DNA of 64,000 nucleotides from Larix kaempferi (taxonomy: Eukaryota > Streptophyta > Pinopsida > Pinales > Pinaceae), in assembly GCA_027924585.1 (NCBI GenBank), contig BSBM01000050.1:7574001-7638000 (forward strand), given 5' to 3'. This document shows positions 21,889 to 33,962 of this stretch, piece after piece (the first letter of the stretch is position 1; each line of letters begins with the position of its first letter). The notes under the pieces were generated by a model. It was not told the DNA's origin, searched no databases, and saw only the letters and a list, made by a program, of their open reading frames with translations. Both the position numbers and the translations under genes were made by a program.

Positions 21889-22545
21889 GGCCCCCAACAC
21901 AAATTTCTGGCTCTCCCTCGAGCCACCTCAACTGGACGCTGTTGTCGTGCACCTGCCTTGTGCTGTGCTTGGTTTCTGAAACTGTTCTTGCTGTCTGGAA
22001 CTCACTGTTGTGTTTTTCTTATCTTCGTCCGTCGATCACATGTTCACTGTTATGTACTTATTGCACTCATCCTCCATTCTCTTGAAACCTTGATCATCTA
22101 TCTCTCTGGATTTTGTTGGTTTGATCCCCATTCGTTCCTGCCGGACACATCGGTCATTGACATCGCCAAGGTGAAAAACAGGCTGACTACTCTGTCACAT
22201 CTATTTCACACCTTGGATTGCTTCCTACTAGGTCCAGGGAGCTGCCCCCCCTATTCTTCTGGTGTTCGCTGGGACCCTGAAGCTTTGAACTACTACCATA
22301 TACTTAGACATCTAGGGTGAAACCTCATCGTTGTGACCCCCGAGTGCCCTGGATTCTTTCTTCTGAAGACGCTCATGCACACTTGTCATTCGGGCCCACA
22401 GTGCCCCTGGTGTGCTACCATAGGAAATGAAATGGATCATTTCCACAGCCTCCTTGGAATTCCTAACTTATGCAATGACCTGGCCCATTCTCAGCATGTA
22501 TTTCTTGCTTCTAGTAACAATCTTGGTGCTTCGCTTAACCTCTAA
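21799..22545 (+). pseudogene. Antisense ORF in unit 1 3' region
   Basis: A plus-strand frame of about 249 codons with one internal TGA at 22318, ending TAA at 22543-22545. The first about 30 codons overlap LTR A. The distal part reads DTSVIDIAKVKNRL, GVRWDPEALNYYH, LIVVTPECPGFFLL, CPWC and HVFLASSNNLGASLNL. The same frame and end are present in unit 2 (31022-31768). No known domain is recognised. It may be chance openness in a recently shared sequence, or an antisense gene like that of the Tat element. Confidence 0.4.
21889..21906 (-). other. Polypurine tract, unit 1
   Basis: On the minus strand GTGTTGGGGGCC immediately precedes the 3' LTR. The same string is found next to LTR B (31112) and next to LTR D (52559). 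Confidence 0.7.
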
Positions 22546-22946
22546 TGCCCGTATTTATGCTCTTTCGTCATTCAGGACATCTTCTTTGAAAAACCCTCGC
22601 GGATCTATTCCCTTATCACGCCGATTCTGCCATCATTTCCCCTACTTGTGGTGACCGAGATTCCTATGCACGTGATGGGTGACTATACTGCTCCCAGGTG
22701 TTCTGCAGGTGATCCCTATGCGATCTATCATCCTTGATTCCCCTGGCCATGCTTCCATCATGTGTTGATGCATACCTAGCGCCGACATCGCTCCCATCCA
22801 ACTGATCACAAACTTGACGGCCAAAAAACACCACACTGTTGTCACAGTCCACAACCCTGGTTGTGGTACAACCCGCAGTTGCCTCCAATTGATGTTTCAT
22901 CTGTTATATATCTATTATTTATCTATATATTATTATTTTATTTTTT

Positions 22947-24190
22947 TTACTGCTGTGTTAGATCGCAATGACAGAGCTTTAGCCTATTTCCGTTCACCAT
23001 GCGGGGCAACAATGCCCCATCTAAGGTCTGTAGTTGTACTGTACCACCACTAGTGACAAAATTGATGATATAGGGTCCTAACCAGTGCATTTGTAATTTA
23101 CCTAGGTATTTCGTGAACTTGCTATCATATAGCAACACCATGTCTCCTTTCTGGAAGCATTTATGCCTAATATGACGGTTGTGCCATGCTTTCTGGCGAT
23201 CCTTTTCAACCTTCTAGTGGAATCCCGCGATGAACCTATATTCCTCTGATTGTACTAATTGTGCTAGTCATTCTTCCAACCCACCGTCATCGCTCATGTT
23301 TGTGGTCACTGCGATATGTAATCTTGGAATGATGTATTCCATCAGCATAACTGCTTCTTTACCGTATACAAGTTTAAATGGGGTTTGGCCAGTTAATCGC
23401 TTGCATGTGGTTCGATAGGCCTAGAGGATCGTTGGGATTTTAAGTTTCCAATCGTCTTGATTCGTGTTGCATACCTTCATGAGTGCGTGTTCCCGGATTT
23501 TGTTGAATGCTTCTACTGTCCCGTTTGCTTGAGGGTGGTAGGGAGTACTTTTCTTATGTTGAACCTGAAACTCCTCCATCAATGCTGCAATTGTCTTGTT
23601 CACAAAGTGCATCCCTTGGTCTCTTAGCAAAACCTTTGGACACCCGAATCTGGTGACCACGTTGTCGAAGAGGAATCTAGTAGCCATCGATGCGGTACAA
23701 TCCTTGATTGGCACAGCCTCCACCCAACGTGTCAAATACTCTGTCGCAGTTATGATGTAGCGCGATCCAGTGCATTTTCCTGGAGGGTTAATGGGCCCTA
23801 CAAAATCTACCACCCATTTGTCAAATGCTTGCAACGTAACCTGGGGTACTAATGGCATCTCGTCCCATCTTGATGGTTTTCCTATGCGTTGGCAGACGTC
23901 GAATGTATTGGCATAGTTACTGGCATCGCTACACATGGTTGGACACCATAATCTAGCCACCGGGATCTTTTTTGCGGTGGCCTGGTCTCCGTAATGTCCT
24001 CTAGAAATGCCATCATGTGCCTCGGCTAAAATCCTTTCTTTCTCATGTGGGAGAACGTAGTGATGCAACATCTCATCTGGGCCCACCTTGTACAACTGTC
24101 CTGCAATTAGTTGGAAATCTGCTGCCTTGACAACTAACTGTTTCTTCTGATTGGTGGTGAAATCCTATGGTGCCTTTCCTTTTTCTAGGA
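22947..24190 (-). pseudogene. Unit 1 integrase
   Basis: The core at 23421-24095 has DVCQRIGKPS (first Cys of the pair lost), KWVVDFVGPINP (Asp), LLRDQGMHFV (Asp; usual Ser before it is Arg) and HPQANGTVEAFNKI (Glu). The C-terminal domain at 22947-23141 has MHWLGPYIINFV and NGNRLKL. The two parts are separated by stops and frame changes around 23150-23420. No chromodomain was seen. Confidence 0.85.
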
Positions 24191-24199
24191 ACTTAATAA

Positions 24200-25890
24200 T
24201 TGGTTCATAGTAGTCGTCGACCATTTCAATTCTGAATAGTTGAGCATCTGGTAATCCTTCATCGATGCTTCGAAGTTCCTCCCCCGACTTGATCCTTGAC
24301 AAGTGGTATGGTCCTGCATTCAACCGTCCTAGTTTCACAATGATCTCAAAATCAAATTCTCGAAAGAGTAGTATCCATCGGCAAATTCCCCCCCATCACA
24401 GGCTTGTTCACCAAATATTTCAGCGTTGAATGGTCAGTGAACATTTTGAAGTGGCCCCCTAGAAGATAATGTCAAAACTTCTATAAGGCGTAGACCATCG
24501 CTAGTCCTTCTCATTCAATGGTAGTATAGTTATGTTCTGCTGTCGACAACTTCCTACTTGCGAAAGCTATCGGATGGTCGATGTCACCGTCACTTGGTTG
24601 GGCCAAGATAACACTGAGTGCGATGGATGACGCATCAACATGGACATGAAAACATTTCTTCCAATCTGGGAAGGAAAGGATGGGTTCTTCCACCATCTTT
24701 GTCTTCAAAGCATCTAAGCTCTTCTGGCATTCTCCGTTCCACTCGAACTTCGCATCTTTCTTTAGTAGTTTCTCCATGGGTGTTGTGATTGCAGCGTATC
24801 CTCTGATGAACTTGCGGTAATAGCCTGTGTGGCCCAACGTTGCCCTGATTTGCTTAACTGTTGTCAGAGGTGGAAGGTCAATAATGATGGCAATCTTTCA
24901 TGGATCAACTAACATGCCCTCCTTGCAAACAATGTGTCCCAGCAGTATCCCAAATGGGGCACAAAAGATGCATTTATTCAAGCTAAGAGATATCTGGTGG
25001 TGGCGACATCGTTCTAACATCAGTCTGAGGTTCGCAATGTGGTTCTTGACCAGCCCATATACTATCTAATCGTCCATGTATACCACGAGAAAATTATGGA
25101 TATAGTCTTTGAACGCCGCAACTACCAGTCGTGAGAATATTACGGGGGAATTCTTCAGACCGAATGGCATTACTGTATATTGATAACACCCTCATTCTGT
25201 GACAAACGTGGTCTTATGCCTATCCTCCTTTGCAATATGATTTTGATGGTAGCCTGAGAACCCATCAGTAAACGAATAAATTTCCTGACTTCCAACTCCT
25301 TCGAGTATTTTTTTTGTGAAGAGTGTCGGGAACGGCTCGTGTAAACAGGCATCGTTCAACTTCCTTAAGTCGACACAAATTCTTACTTCACCAATTTTCT
25401 TATCTTGGACGAACATCGGACTAATCCATTCTGACTCTTCTATGGGTTCAATGATGCCGAATTCTAGCATCCTCTCAAGCTCAGCCTGTACTTGTTCCTT
25501 ATGCCGCGGGTTTAAGCGATATGGTCTTTGTTTAACCGGCTTCGCACCCAGTTTTAGGGGAATCTTCATTTCGTTGAGGTCCCCAGAGATTCCCTTCATT
25601 TCTGAGAATTTCATTGGGAACAAGTCCTGAAACTCGTGCAGCAGGTTTGTCATATTCATGATAGTAGATTCGTCCCAATAATCTCCAATGCTCATGAGTT
25701 TCGGGTTTTCTTCTGGTCCTATGTTTACTTTCGTCATCTTTAATGGCTTGTTGTATTTGTCGGATGGTAGCTCATGTGCCTTCACGTTGCAACTGCCTTC
25801 GGACTCCGGCACAGATGTGGCTCTTGGGTCATCGTCATCATTCGGCTCTCCTGAGACGTTGTAGCAGTCCATCATCATTTCGGGTGTCAT
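24200..25890 (-). pseudogene. Unit 1 RT-RNase H
   Basis: RT N-terminal and fingers at 25192-25890: LGAKPVKQRPYRLNPRHKEQ, GEVRICVDLRKLNDACLHEP and FTDGFSGYHQ. The palm YMDD is visible around 25070-25085, with a stop right after it. The RT end and RNase H at 24511-24837 give YYRKFIRGYAAITTPMEKLL and FHVHVDASSIALSVILAQP, with the catalytic Asp in VDAS. Several stops. Confidence 0.85.
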
Positions 25891-25899
25891 GGTCCATCG

Positions 25900-26748
25900 G
25901 AGTTCTGATGGCTACACAGTCGGCCCCGCCTCAAAAATCTTGTTCTTGATTGCCTGTAGTGCATTATCGATGAAGGAATTTTCATCTGAGAACGAGAACA
26001 TTTGTCTAAAGCCAATTTTTAACTGATCCCAAGACAGTGTACTGATTCGCAGCTCCATTGCGACATACCAATTCTATGGTACTTCATCCAATGTATGCAC
26101 AACGGCATACACCCACTCATGCTTCGGTCGCACTGCCCATTGGTGCTAACAAGCCTTCACATATTCATTTGGGTTACCCCTGCCATCGTACTTTTGTCCG
26201 TTCCATGCTGTGGTGTCGCCGAAACGTACCTGCAGGAGGCATCAGCATAGTGGCCAGTTTGATATCCTTGACTTATGCACTGCCCACCAGCGCGCAGGAG
26301 TAGCCTTCAAGGATTTCTCGAAGGCCAAGAGTCTCTGCGGTTCCCATACCTTTTCTTCAAATTATGTTAAGAAGGTGCTCAAATTTGGTATTCCTTCATA
26401 CGTTGGCAGTTCACACTCCTCAGTATCCACCCAATGCATTGACTGTGTAATCCTTGCACATCCGCGAAAGGACACTTCATGAAGTCGGTTTTGCCAGTTT
26501 TCCAACGCCTCGTCTGAGTCTGAAGATGCTGAACTAGAGCTATGCCATTCTAACTCCCCTTCATCAATTGGATTGATATAATCTTCAAAAATGTTATACA
26601 GGCTATCCCATCCTTCTGTATACTCATCTTTGGTGGGATCCATGTATCGTTTTCCTTCCGCAGAATCTAGTGGTGCGATAACCCTTTTCTCCCAGACTTC
26701 AAATGACATGATCCGCTTCTTGAAATTAATGATCGTCTGATTTTCCAT
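25900..26748 (-). pseudogene. Unit 1 PR remnant and gag-like module between PR and RT
   Basis: Begins with the last strand of PR (TIINFKKRIMSFE), then an acidic Ser-rich stretch (SSSSASSDSDEALENW), then the start of a helical module (CARITQSMHWVDTEECELP). The downstream part is broken. By comparison with unit 2, about 820 bp carrying the PR active site is missing at about 26749. Confidence 0.7.
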
Positions 26749-26759
26749 TCCACTGCAGT

Positions 26760-29700
26760 ATGTGCATTATAGAGCCGGATTGGGGCAATCCCTTGCAAAA
26801 TTTCCTTCTTTCCCATAGTTGTAACATGTAGGAGGTCCTCGACCCCGTCAGGCGGTTCCTCCTCTTCCTACGCCACCACCATGTCCTCCGCAGAATCCTC
26901 CACCAAATCCTCCGTGTGGCGATTCGTACTGTGCCTACTGATATTGTGGCTGCTGGTACTGCAGTTGTGGGTATTGTTGATACAGCAGTTGCTGGTACTG
27001 TGGTTGCAGATACTGCGGTGCGCCATACTGTATTTGACCGTACTGTCCTTGGTCAAATTGCGGTGTCTGAATAAACTGTGGTTGCGGCTGGGCATATTGC
27101 GGCTGCTGCAGCCTTAGTTGTTGCTCTTCTCCCTTTACCAAGTATGCATTCATGTTTCATTCCTGCAACAAATCATGGGCTCTGCAATTTTTTTCACTGT
27201 GCCCCATCGATCGACAGAATTTACAATATAGACTTGTTGGTTTCGACACTATCTTCTGTAAGTACATGCAGTCCTCCGGTCGATGCCCCCTAGCCTGGAA
27301 AATAGGACACCATGGCAGGCCTTCTTGGCGAAGGGGGTTCAGTGCCCCTGAATTTAAATATTGCTGAAATATTGAACAGTTATCCTTATGGTGGCCTTCC
27401 ATCCTGCATTTGGTGCACCATACATTTGCACATGTATCTTTTCCTTGCTTCATGTCCTCTAGTTGGAGAGTCAACTGTTGGTCACCCTATATGTCACTTA
27501 ATTAAAGCTAACATACAGGATGGTCAATATAAATTGTCAACCTAGGAAGGTCTTTTATTTCAAAGGCAATAAGCACAGTCTATGCATAAATAGATCAAGC
27601 AGTTGATTTGCTGAATGTAAATAATGACCCTACCTATGTGTCCAGCCAACTCATTCCATAAGAACACTAATCTAATTCATACATCTAAGAATCCAAAGTG
27701 AAACAACTTCCCTACAGAAATCAACCCAGCAAGTTAATGATCTAATGATGAAATGGAACTAGATTTCTTTTGCAAGAAGTTAAATCCTATAATTATCAAA
27801 CTACAACATTCAATCTTTACCAAAATGATCTATCCAGTAGCTACTGTAATTCTACCATTATTTGTCTAATCTCTGAATGTAATTGAAGATACAACAACAA
27901 CCAAAATCAAAACACAAGCTCGAACTCTAACTGATAATTACTGGAAATCCTAGAAAGCATAAACAACTAAAAGGTAATTGGAATTGAGCTTGGTTGTCAC
28001 AGTTGATTAAAACACACATGCGATTAAATAAATTATCCTACACAGTCGACTGTCACACCACTCTGTTAAAGCTATTCAAGATGCAATTATAAACTACCAG
28101 AAAGGAAATATAATCTCTGTTACAGCTACAAATAATATCTGCAATCATTCCACACCAAACAACAGAAGTAAAACTAAACTACCCTACCTACTTAAACTGG
28201 CTATCTCTGTGAGAAGGCGGGCCCTGGCCTTCTAACAGAGACGTCGAGATTCATAGCAAATTAAGACACAGAAATGAAGAACTCTGCTCTCATATTAATG
28301 ATGGAAGATTGTGAGTCTCAGTGCTCTGTTATAGCTTACACAAAGTGGTGATTGTCCAACAACCCTAGGCTACGAGAGCGTTCTGGAATTTATACAAAGG
28401 AAATATAGTTTCAGATCCACTATAATCGCACAGCAATGAATATCTATGATCTTCATGCTACGGAGTTACAGCTAACTGATACAGCGTATTAAACAGGGTT
28501 GTTAATTGTGAAACATGTTGTTGCTTTGATAATTAATGGATCAACAGACTCAGCAGCTGGAATGCCGCCTGTCTGTCGCAGCTAGGCTCTGCTTCAGTGG
28601 AATGTATTACAGTGGGGATCTGCTACAGCTTGCGTGGAGGATGCGTTGTCCCTTGGAGTATGAGGAGCTGGTGCCTTGAAGAGTCACAGCTAGCGCTACT
28701 GAGCTGATACACATGTGCTTTAGACCTTGGCTAAATGAAATCACACAGATCAGTATAAACCAAGGGCTAAGATCCATAATCTTTAACAATCTTAGGCATA
28801 AAACAAATAAAGTAATAACAAATTATACCTGCCATATTATCGATTGATCTGAAGAAAGACATGGATACAACTTATAAAAGTAGGATGAAATTAGGACAAA
28901 ATGATGTAATAAGGACGGCCAAAAAGGGGCATTTTCTGGACCCAACATCAACATAGCTAGTTGTGCTTGAATCTTATCCAGTCCTGCTCCAGTCTCTCCA
29001 ATCGATGAAGCCTCTAGCTTCATTGTGATTTCTAATGCTTTGGTTTGATCCACAACCTTCTGTTGCATCAATGGTCCTCGAATATGTGGTACCAGTCCGG
29101 TGATAAACCACTCTTTATGCTGCAGTTCGTTTATTGGAAAACTTACTTTCTCTATCAGTGTCTTGTATCTCTGATCGAACTCCCATACTGGCTCGTTCGG
29201 GTATTCCCTAATTTATTTGAGCTCAATAATGTACTGTGCTTCCGACTTGGGTTTTTAAAATTCCTAAATCATCATTGTTTTAATCTCTGCCAACATTTTT
29301 CCTGGATCCTTAGTAAAATTTATGAACCAGTCCAATGCACAGCCCCGAAAGGTCGTCGCCAACTTCCCCTTTTTGATGTTTTCATCTTGGGCCTGCTTCA
29401 CGGTCCACACTGCTTTGCATAAAAACCAAAACTGCTCAGGATCCTCTGTCCCGTCTCCTACAAAACTTGGCATCTTTGTATCGTCCACCATCATGGTGTT
29501 CCTACTATTGTTACTTACTGATGCGCTACTTTTTCCACTACACCTGGGCCAGCTCTACGAATTATTTGTGGTTTTTCCTTTGAATTGATAAGTGGTGTGT
29601 GGGGTTGAAGGTATTTGGTAGCATACGATCCGTCCTTCTTCTGGGGTAGTCTGGTCACCACCTTCTTCTTTGTAATAAGGGAGCTCTGTCCTTTGTGGCC

Positions 29701-30400
29701 CTATTGCATAGTCTTCCCTTTCGATACTCTCAAGGGAATCTTCCTCAGTCGTCCTCCTCTTATCAGGATGCTGGAATATCGTTCCACTTCTCAAGGTACC
29801 ACAGTCTTCCTCAACTTCCCTTAAAAATTCATCGTCGCTCATGTCCATCTACTCTGCATCTTTCCTAGTGGATCCGTAACCATGCAATACCTACAACCCC
29901 TGCACACTGATCTGTCTACTCACTGGAGGTCATTTTCAACATGCCATTTTTGCACACCAGCATCTTAATCCACAGGTTTAGCGATAGGTCGAACCTTCCC
30001 CTCGGTCCCCTGAAAAATTATCTTTCCGTGTCACTGTAAGAACTGTTGGTATCTACTGCGAACTCAGTGATGTACCCCTTTAGGATACTATCGACCCAGA
30101 AATCAATAGCCCTTGATACTATATTGTTGACTTGCTTCAGCTATCAAATTAATTCTGGAGTCCACTGATCTAGTTGGTATGTCCTCTGAATGTCAACTGC
30201 GCGAGCCACTCTTGTAGTATTACTGGAAACTTGGCGAAGAATATCTCATGGATATCCGAATATATGTGCTTTTGTAACCAACTTTCTACTGTCTGTAACA
30301 GGTTCCTCTTTTCTTCCTTCGCAAATTCTTCTGCTTTCTGACTGAACCACTCTTGGATCTCTAGCTTCATCGGATTCCATAGCATATCCCCTTCTTTCTT
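26760..30400 (-). pseudogene. Unit 1 gag, split by a solo LTR
   Basis: The N-terminal region (30170-30385, EIQEWFSQKAEEFAKEEKRN) starts just inside the primer site. The gag core is at 29264-29494 (FVGDGTEDPEQFWFL; FRGCALDWFINFTKDPGKML). After the solo LTR (27476-28947) come three knuckles at 27157-27474 (CTKCRMEGHHKDNC; CPIFQARGHRPEDC with Cys-to-Phe; CKFCRSMGHSEKNC), a Gln/Tyr-rich tract (26935-27153), and a decayed fourth knuckle near 26800. Confidence 0.85.
27476..28947 (-). mobile_element. Solo LTR, 1472 bp, inserted in unit 1 gag
   Basis: TGTTGGTCACC to GACCCAACA, flanked by TCAAC at 27471-27475 and 28948-28952. It is absent at the same place in unit 2 (around 37970). No coding sequence, primer site or polypurine tract inside. 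A minus-strand GTATAAATT near 28390 suggests minus orientation. Family unknown. A solo LTR arises by LTR-LTR recombination of a full element. Confidence 0.9.
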
Positions 30401-30406
30401 CTCAAG

Positions 30407-30424
30407 GTCCCAACAATGGAACCA
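30407..30424 (-). other. Primer binding site of unit 1, tRNA-Glu-like
   Basis: The minus strand reads TGGTTCCATTGTTGGGAC two bases inside LTR B. Compared with my recollection of the tRNA-Glu complement (TGGTTCCGTTGCCGGGA), all differences are C-to-T or G-to-A. Confidence 0.6.
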
Positions 30425-30426
30425 TT

Positions 30427-31111
30427 TTTTGACTCAACTTCTCTCGACAGGGGTTCACTCTTTCGTCAACAACACCAACAACCCTTACACACTGGCTCGG
30501 AAAGGAGTTGCCCTTCCAGCAACGCTTGCGAAGCAGGAGAGGTCTCACCCGAAGTGAATAAGGGTGTTGCAGGAACCAAGCTTCCGCAGTTGTGAAGAAG
30601 ATATGTGCATATTAACCAGAGATTACAATACTCACAACAGTCTATTAACCAATCATTCGCATCTTATTCATAGTATACATATTTCAAAGCATATTCAACA
30701 ACACATCTGCATTAACCAACAACATGCATTCACATGAAATCAACATAAAGTATTTAGATAGACCATTATCACGTTATGGCATAACAACAGAATTCATAAC
30801 CGAACATCTTCATTCATTAACATCTGCGGAACAAACATTGCAGAGAATAGTCAAGTCATCATATCACAGCTACAAACGAACCCAAAAAATCCCATTTTTC
30901 TCCAAGACTTAGAAGCCCTTAGGCTTACAATTCACTTCTATTTATATGCTTCTATCCTATTACAAAATGGTTTGTTTGACCGACTTAGCAATTAAGTATT
31001 CTAAACTATTCTTGCGCTTCCTTGGACTTCGCGATGATTCCTTCTTTCGTGGGATTTTGCTTTCGCGACTATCGGCTTCCACACTTCCTCCGGATCTATC
31101 CCGTGCCAACA
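30427..31111 (-). repeat. LTR B (shared middle LTR)
   Basis: TTTTGACTC (terminal TG mutated to TT) to GTGCCAACA. A tRNA-Glu-like primer site is on its left side and the unit 2 polypurine tract on its right, so it acts as 5' LTR of unit 1 and 3' LTR of unit 2. Confidence 0.92.
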
Positions 31112-31768
31112 GGCCCCCAACACAAACTTGTGGCTCACTCTCAAGCCACCTTAGCTGGACGTTGTTGTTGTGCGCCTGCTTTGTGCTATGCCTTGTTTCT
31201 GAAACTGTTCTTGCTGTCTGGAACTCGCTGTTGTGTTTTTCTTATCTTCGTTTGTCGATCATAGGTTCGCTATCATGTACTTCTTGCACTCATCCTCCAA
31301 TCTCTTGAAACCTTAATCATCTATCTCTCCATATTTTGTTGGTTCAGTCCCCATTCATTCCTATCTGAGACATCGGTCATTGACGTCGCCAAGGTGGAAA
31401 ATAGGATTACTACTCCGGCAAATCTGTTTCACACCTTGGAATTGTTCCTACCATGTCCAGGGAGCTCCACCTCCTATTCTTTTGGTGTTCGCTGGGACCC
31501 TGAAGCTTTGAACTACTACCATATACATAGACATATTAGGATAAACCTCATCGTTGTGACCCCCGAGTGCCCCGACTTCTTTCTGCTCAATGCGCTCATC
31601 CACACTCGTCGTTCGGGCTCACAGTTCCCCTGGTGTGCTACCGCAAGAAATGAAATGGATCATTTCCACAATGACCTTGGAATTCCTAACAAATGCAATG
31701 ACCTGGCCCGTTCTCAACATGTATTTCTTGCTTCTAGTAACGATCTTGGTGCTTTGCTTAACCTCTAA
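31022..31768 (+). pseudogene. Antisense ORF in unit 2 3' region
   Basis: Homologue of 21799-22545, same length (747 bp) and same end (LGALLNL then TAA), with one internal TAG at 31262-31264. The distal half is fully open from 31394. The shared core includes GVRWDPEALNYYH, VVTPECPDFFLL, FPWC and HVFLASSNDLG. Residue differences between the copies are frequent, so purifying selection is not evident by eye. Confidence 0.4.
31112..31129 (-). other. Polypurine tract, unit 2
   Basis: On the minus strand GTGTTGGGGGCC abuts LTR B, showing that B is the 3' LTR of unit 2. Confidence 0.7.
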
Positions 31769-32254
31769 TGCTTGTATTTATGCTCTTTCGTTGTTCAAGA
31801 CATCTGCTTTGAACAACCCTCACGGATCTATTCCCTTTGCACATTGATTCTGTCATCATTTCCCCTACGTGTGGGGACCGGGCTTCCTACGTGCATGATG
31901 GGTGGCTATATTTCTCCTAGCTGTTCTGCAAGTGATCCCTCTGCGATTTATCATCCTCGGTGTCCCTGGCCATGCTTCCATCACATGTTGATGCATGCTT
32001 AGCACCGGCATCGCTCCTGTCCAACTAATCACAAACTTGGCAGCCGAAAAACCCCACACTACTGTCGCAGTCCACATCCCTGGCTGTGGTACAACCTGCA
32101 CTTGCCTCCAGTTGATGTCCCATCCGTTATATATCTATTATTTATCTATATATTATGTTTTTTTTTTTTTTTACTGCTGCGTCGTATTGCAGCAATAGAG
32201 ATTTAGCCTATTGTCGTTCACCATGCGGGGCAACAATGCCCCATCTAAGGTCTG

Positions 32255-33480
32255 TAGCTATACTGCACCACCATTAGTGACAGACTTGATGATATAGGGT
32301 CCTAACCAGTGTATTTGTAATTTACCCTGGTGTTTCGCGAACTCAGCTATCGTATAGCAACACCGTGTCTCCTTTCTAGAAGTATTTCTTCCTAATATGA
32401 TGGTCGTGCCATGCTTTCTAGCGATCCTTTTCAACCTTCTAGTGGAATCCCGCGATGAACCGATCTTCCTCTAATTATACTAATTGTGCTAGTCATTCTT
32501 CTAACCCACCGTCATCACTCATGTCTATGGTCATTGCGATACGTAAGCTTGAAACAATGTATTCCATCGGCATAACTGCTTCTTTACCATAGACACGTTT
32601 AAATGGGGTTTGGCCAGTTAATCACTTGCATGTGGTTCAATAGTCCCAGAGGATCGCTGGGATTTTAAGGTCCCAATCGTCTCGATTCTTGTTGCATACC
32701 TTCGTGAGTGCGTGTTCCAGGATTTTGTTGAATTCTTCTACTGTCCAGTTTGCTTGAGGGTGGTAGGGAATACTTTTCTTATGCTGAATCCGAAACTCCT
32801 TTGTTAGTGCTGCGATTGTCTTGTTCACAAAGTGCATCCTTGGTCGCTTAGCAAAACCTTTGGACAACCGAATCTGGTGACCACGTTGTCGAAGAGGAAT
32901 CTAGCGGCCATCGATGTGGTACAATCCTTGACTGGCACAGCCTCTTCCCAATGTGTCAAATACTCTGTCGCAATTATGATGTAGCACGATTCGGTGTGTT
33001 TTCCTAGAGGGTTAATGGGCCCTACAAAATATATCGCCCATTTTTTGAATTCTTGCAACATAAACTATGGTACTAATGGCATCTCATCCCGTCTTGATGG
33101 TTTTCCTGTGCGTTGGTAGACGTCACAGGTCTTGGCATAGTCATTGGCATCGCTATTTATGGTTGGCCACCATAACCCAGCCGTTAGGATATTTTTCGCG
33201 GTGGCCCGACCTCCATAATGTCCTCCAGCAATGCCATCATGTGCCTCGGCTAAAATCCTTTCCTGCTCATGTGGGAGAACGTAGCGGTGCAATATCTCAT
33301 ATGGGCCCATCTTATACAACTGTCTTGCAATTAGTTGGAAATTCACTGCCTTGACAACTATTTGTTTCTTCTGATTGGTGGTGAACTCCTCTGGTGCCTT
33401 TCCTATTGCAAGGAACTGAATAATTGGTTCATAGTAGTCGTCGACCATTTCAATTCTAAATAGCTGAGCATCCAGTAATC
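32255..33480 (-). pseudogene. Unit 2 integrase
   Basis: The N-terminal zinc region at 33065-33448 (HDGIAGGHYGG; AKTCDVYQRTGKPS, second Cys to Tyr). The core at 32825-33061 has KKWAIYFVGPINP, where the first catalytic Asp is Tyr. At 32637-32867 it has [14 protein letters not shown], retaining Glu, and the middle Asp is in LLSDQG. Frameshifts near 33063 and 32850 divide it. The C-terminal domain continues to about 32255 in broken frames. Confidence 0.82.
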
Positions 33481-33506
33481 CTTCGTCGATGCTTCACAGT
33501 TCCTCC

Positions 33507-33957
33507 TGTAAGTTTTAAACCTTAACAGTGAAGTACAAACTTATATTGATTCTTAAGCATTAACAGAAAATACACAATGGCACACACATAACACAAAGAT
33601 TTTCACCTGGAAACCCTTAACCGGGAAAAAAACCAGCAAAACTTAGAGCCGCACTGCTCCTTTTCATTATATGTTTATTCAACCATTTACAATACAATAT
33701 ATGGTATTCCGCGGTATCTAAAACCCTAATTCGTTTACACGAAATTAGGTTACAACCCTAATCCCTTTTACCGAGATTAGATAGAGTACAATGGGTCGAA
33801 ATCGTGAAATCGTGAATAGAGTACAATGGGTATTCCGCAGCTACCCCCCCCCCTCTATCCCCCCCTTCGGATGCGCCCAACGTAGGCGAATCACTACTGG
33901 GGAGGGGATCGTGTTGTACACGCAGCCACCATGTGAAGAGATATAACATTCCCAACA
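33507..33957 (-). mobile_element. Solo LTR, 451 bp, copia-like, inserted in unit 2
   Basis: Plus strand TGTAAGTTTT to TTCCCAACA, with CCTCC at 33502-33506 and 33958-33962. It is absent in unit 1 (near 24280). The minus strand runs from TGTTGGGAATG to AAACTTACA and contains the GTTTTTTTCCCGGTTAAGGG-like stretch common in plant copia LTRs. It lies between integrase and RNase H coding sequence. Confidence 0.9.
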
Positions 33958-33962
33958 CCTCC

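Noticed and set aside
21889-22946. LTR A extended to about 1.7 kb, up to the T-rich tract near 22935
   Set aside because: LTR C ends at GCCAACA (40144) with the CCCTA duplication, and GGCCCCCAACAC after A and B is the polypurine tract, so the LTR is about 684 bp.
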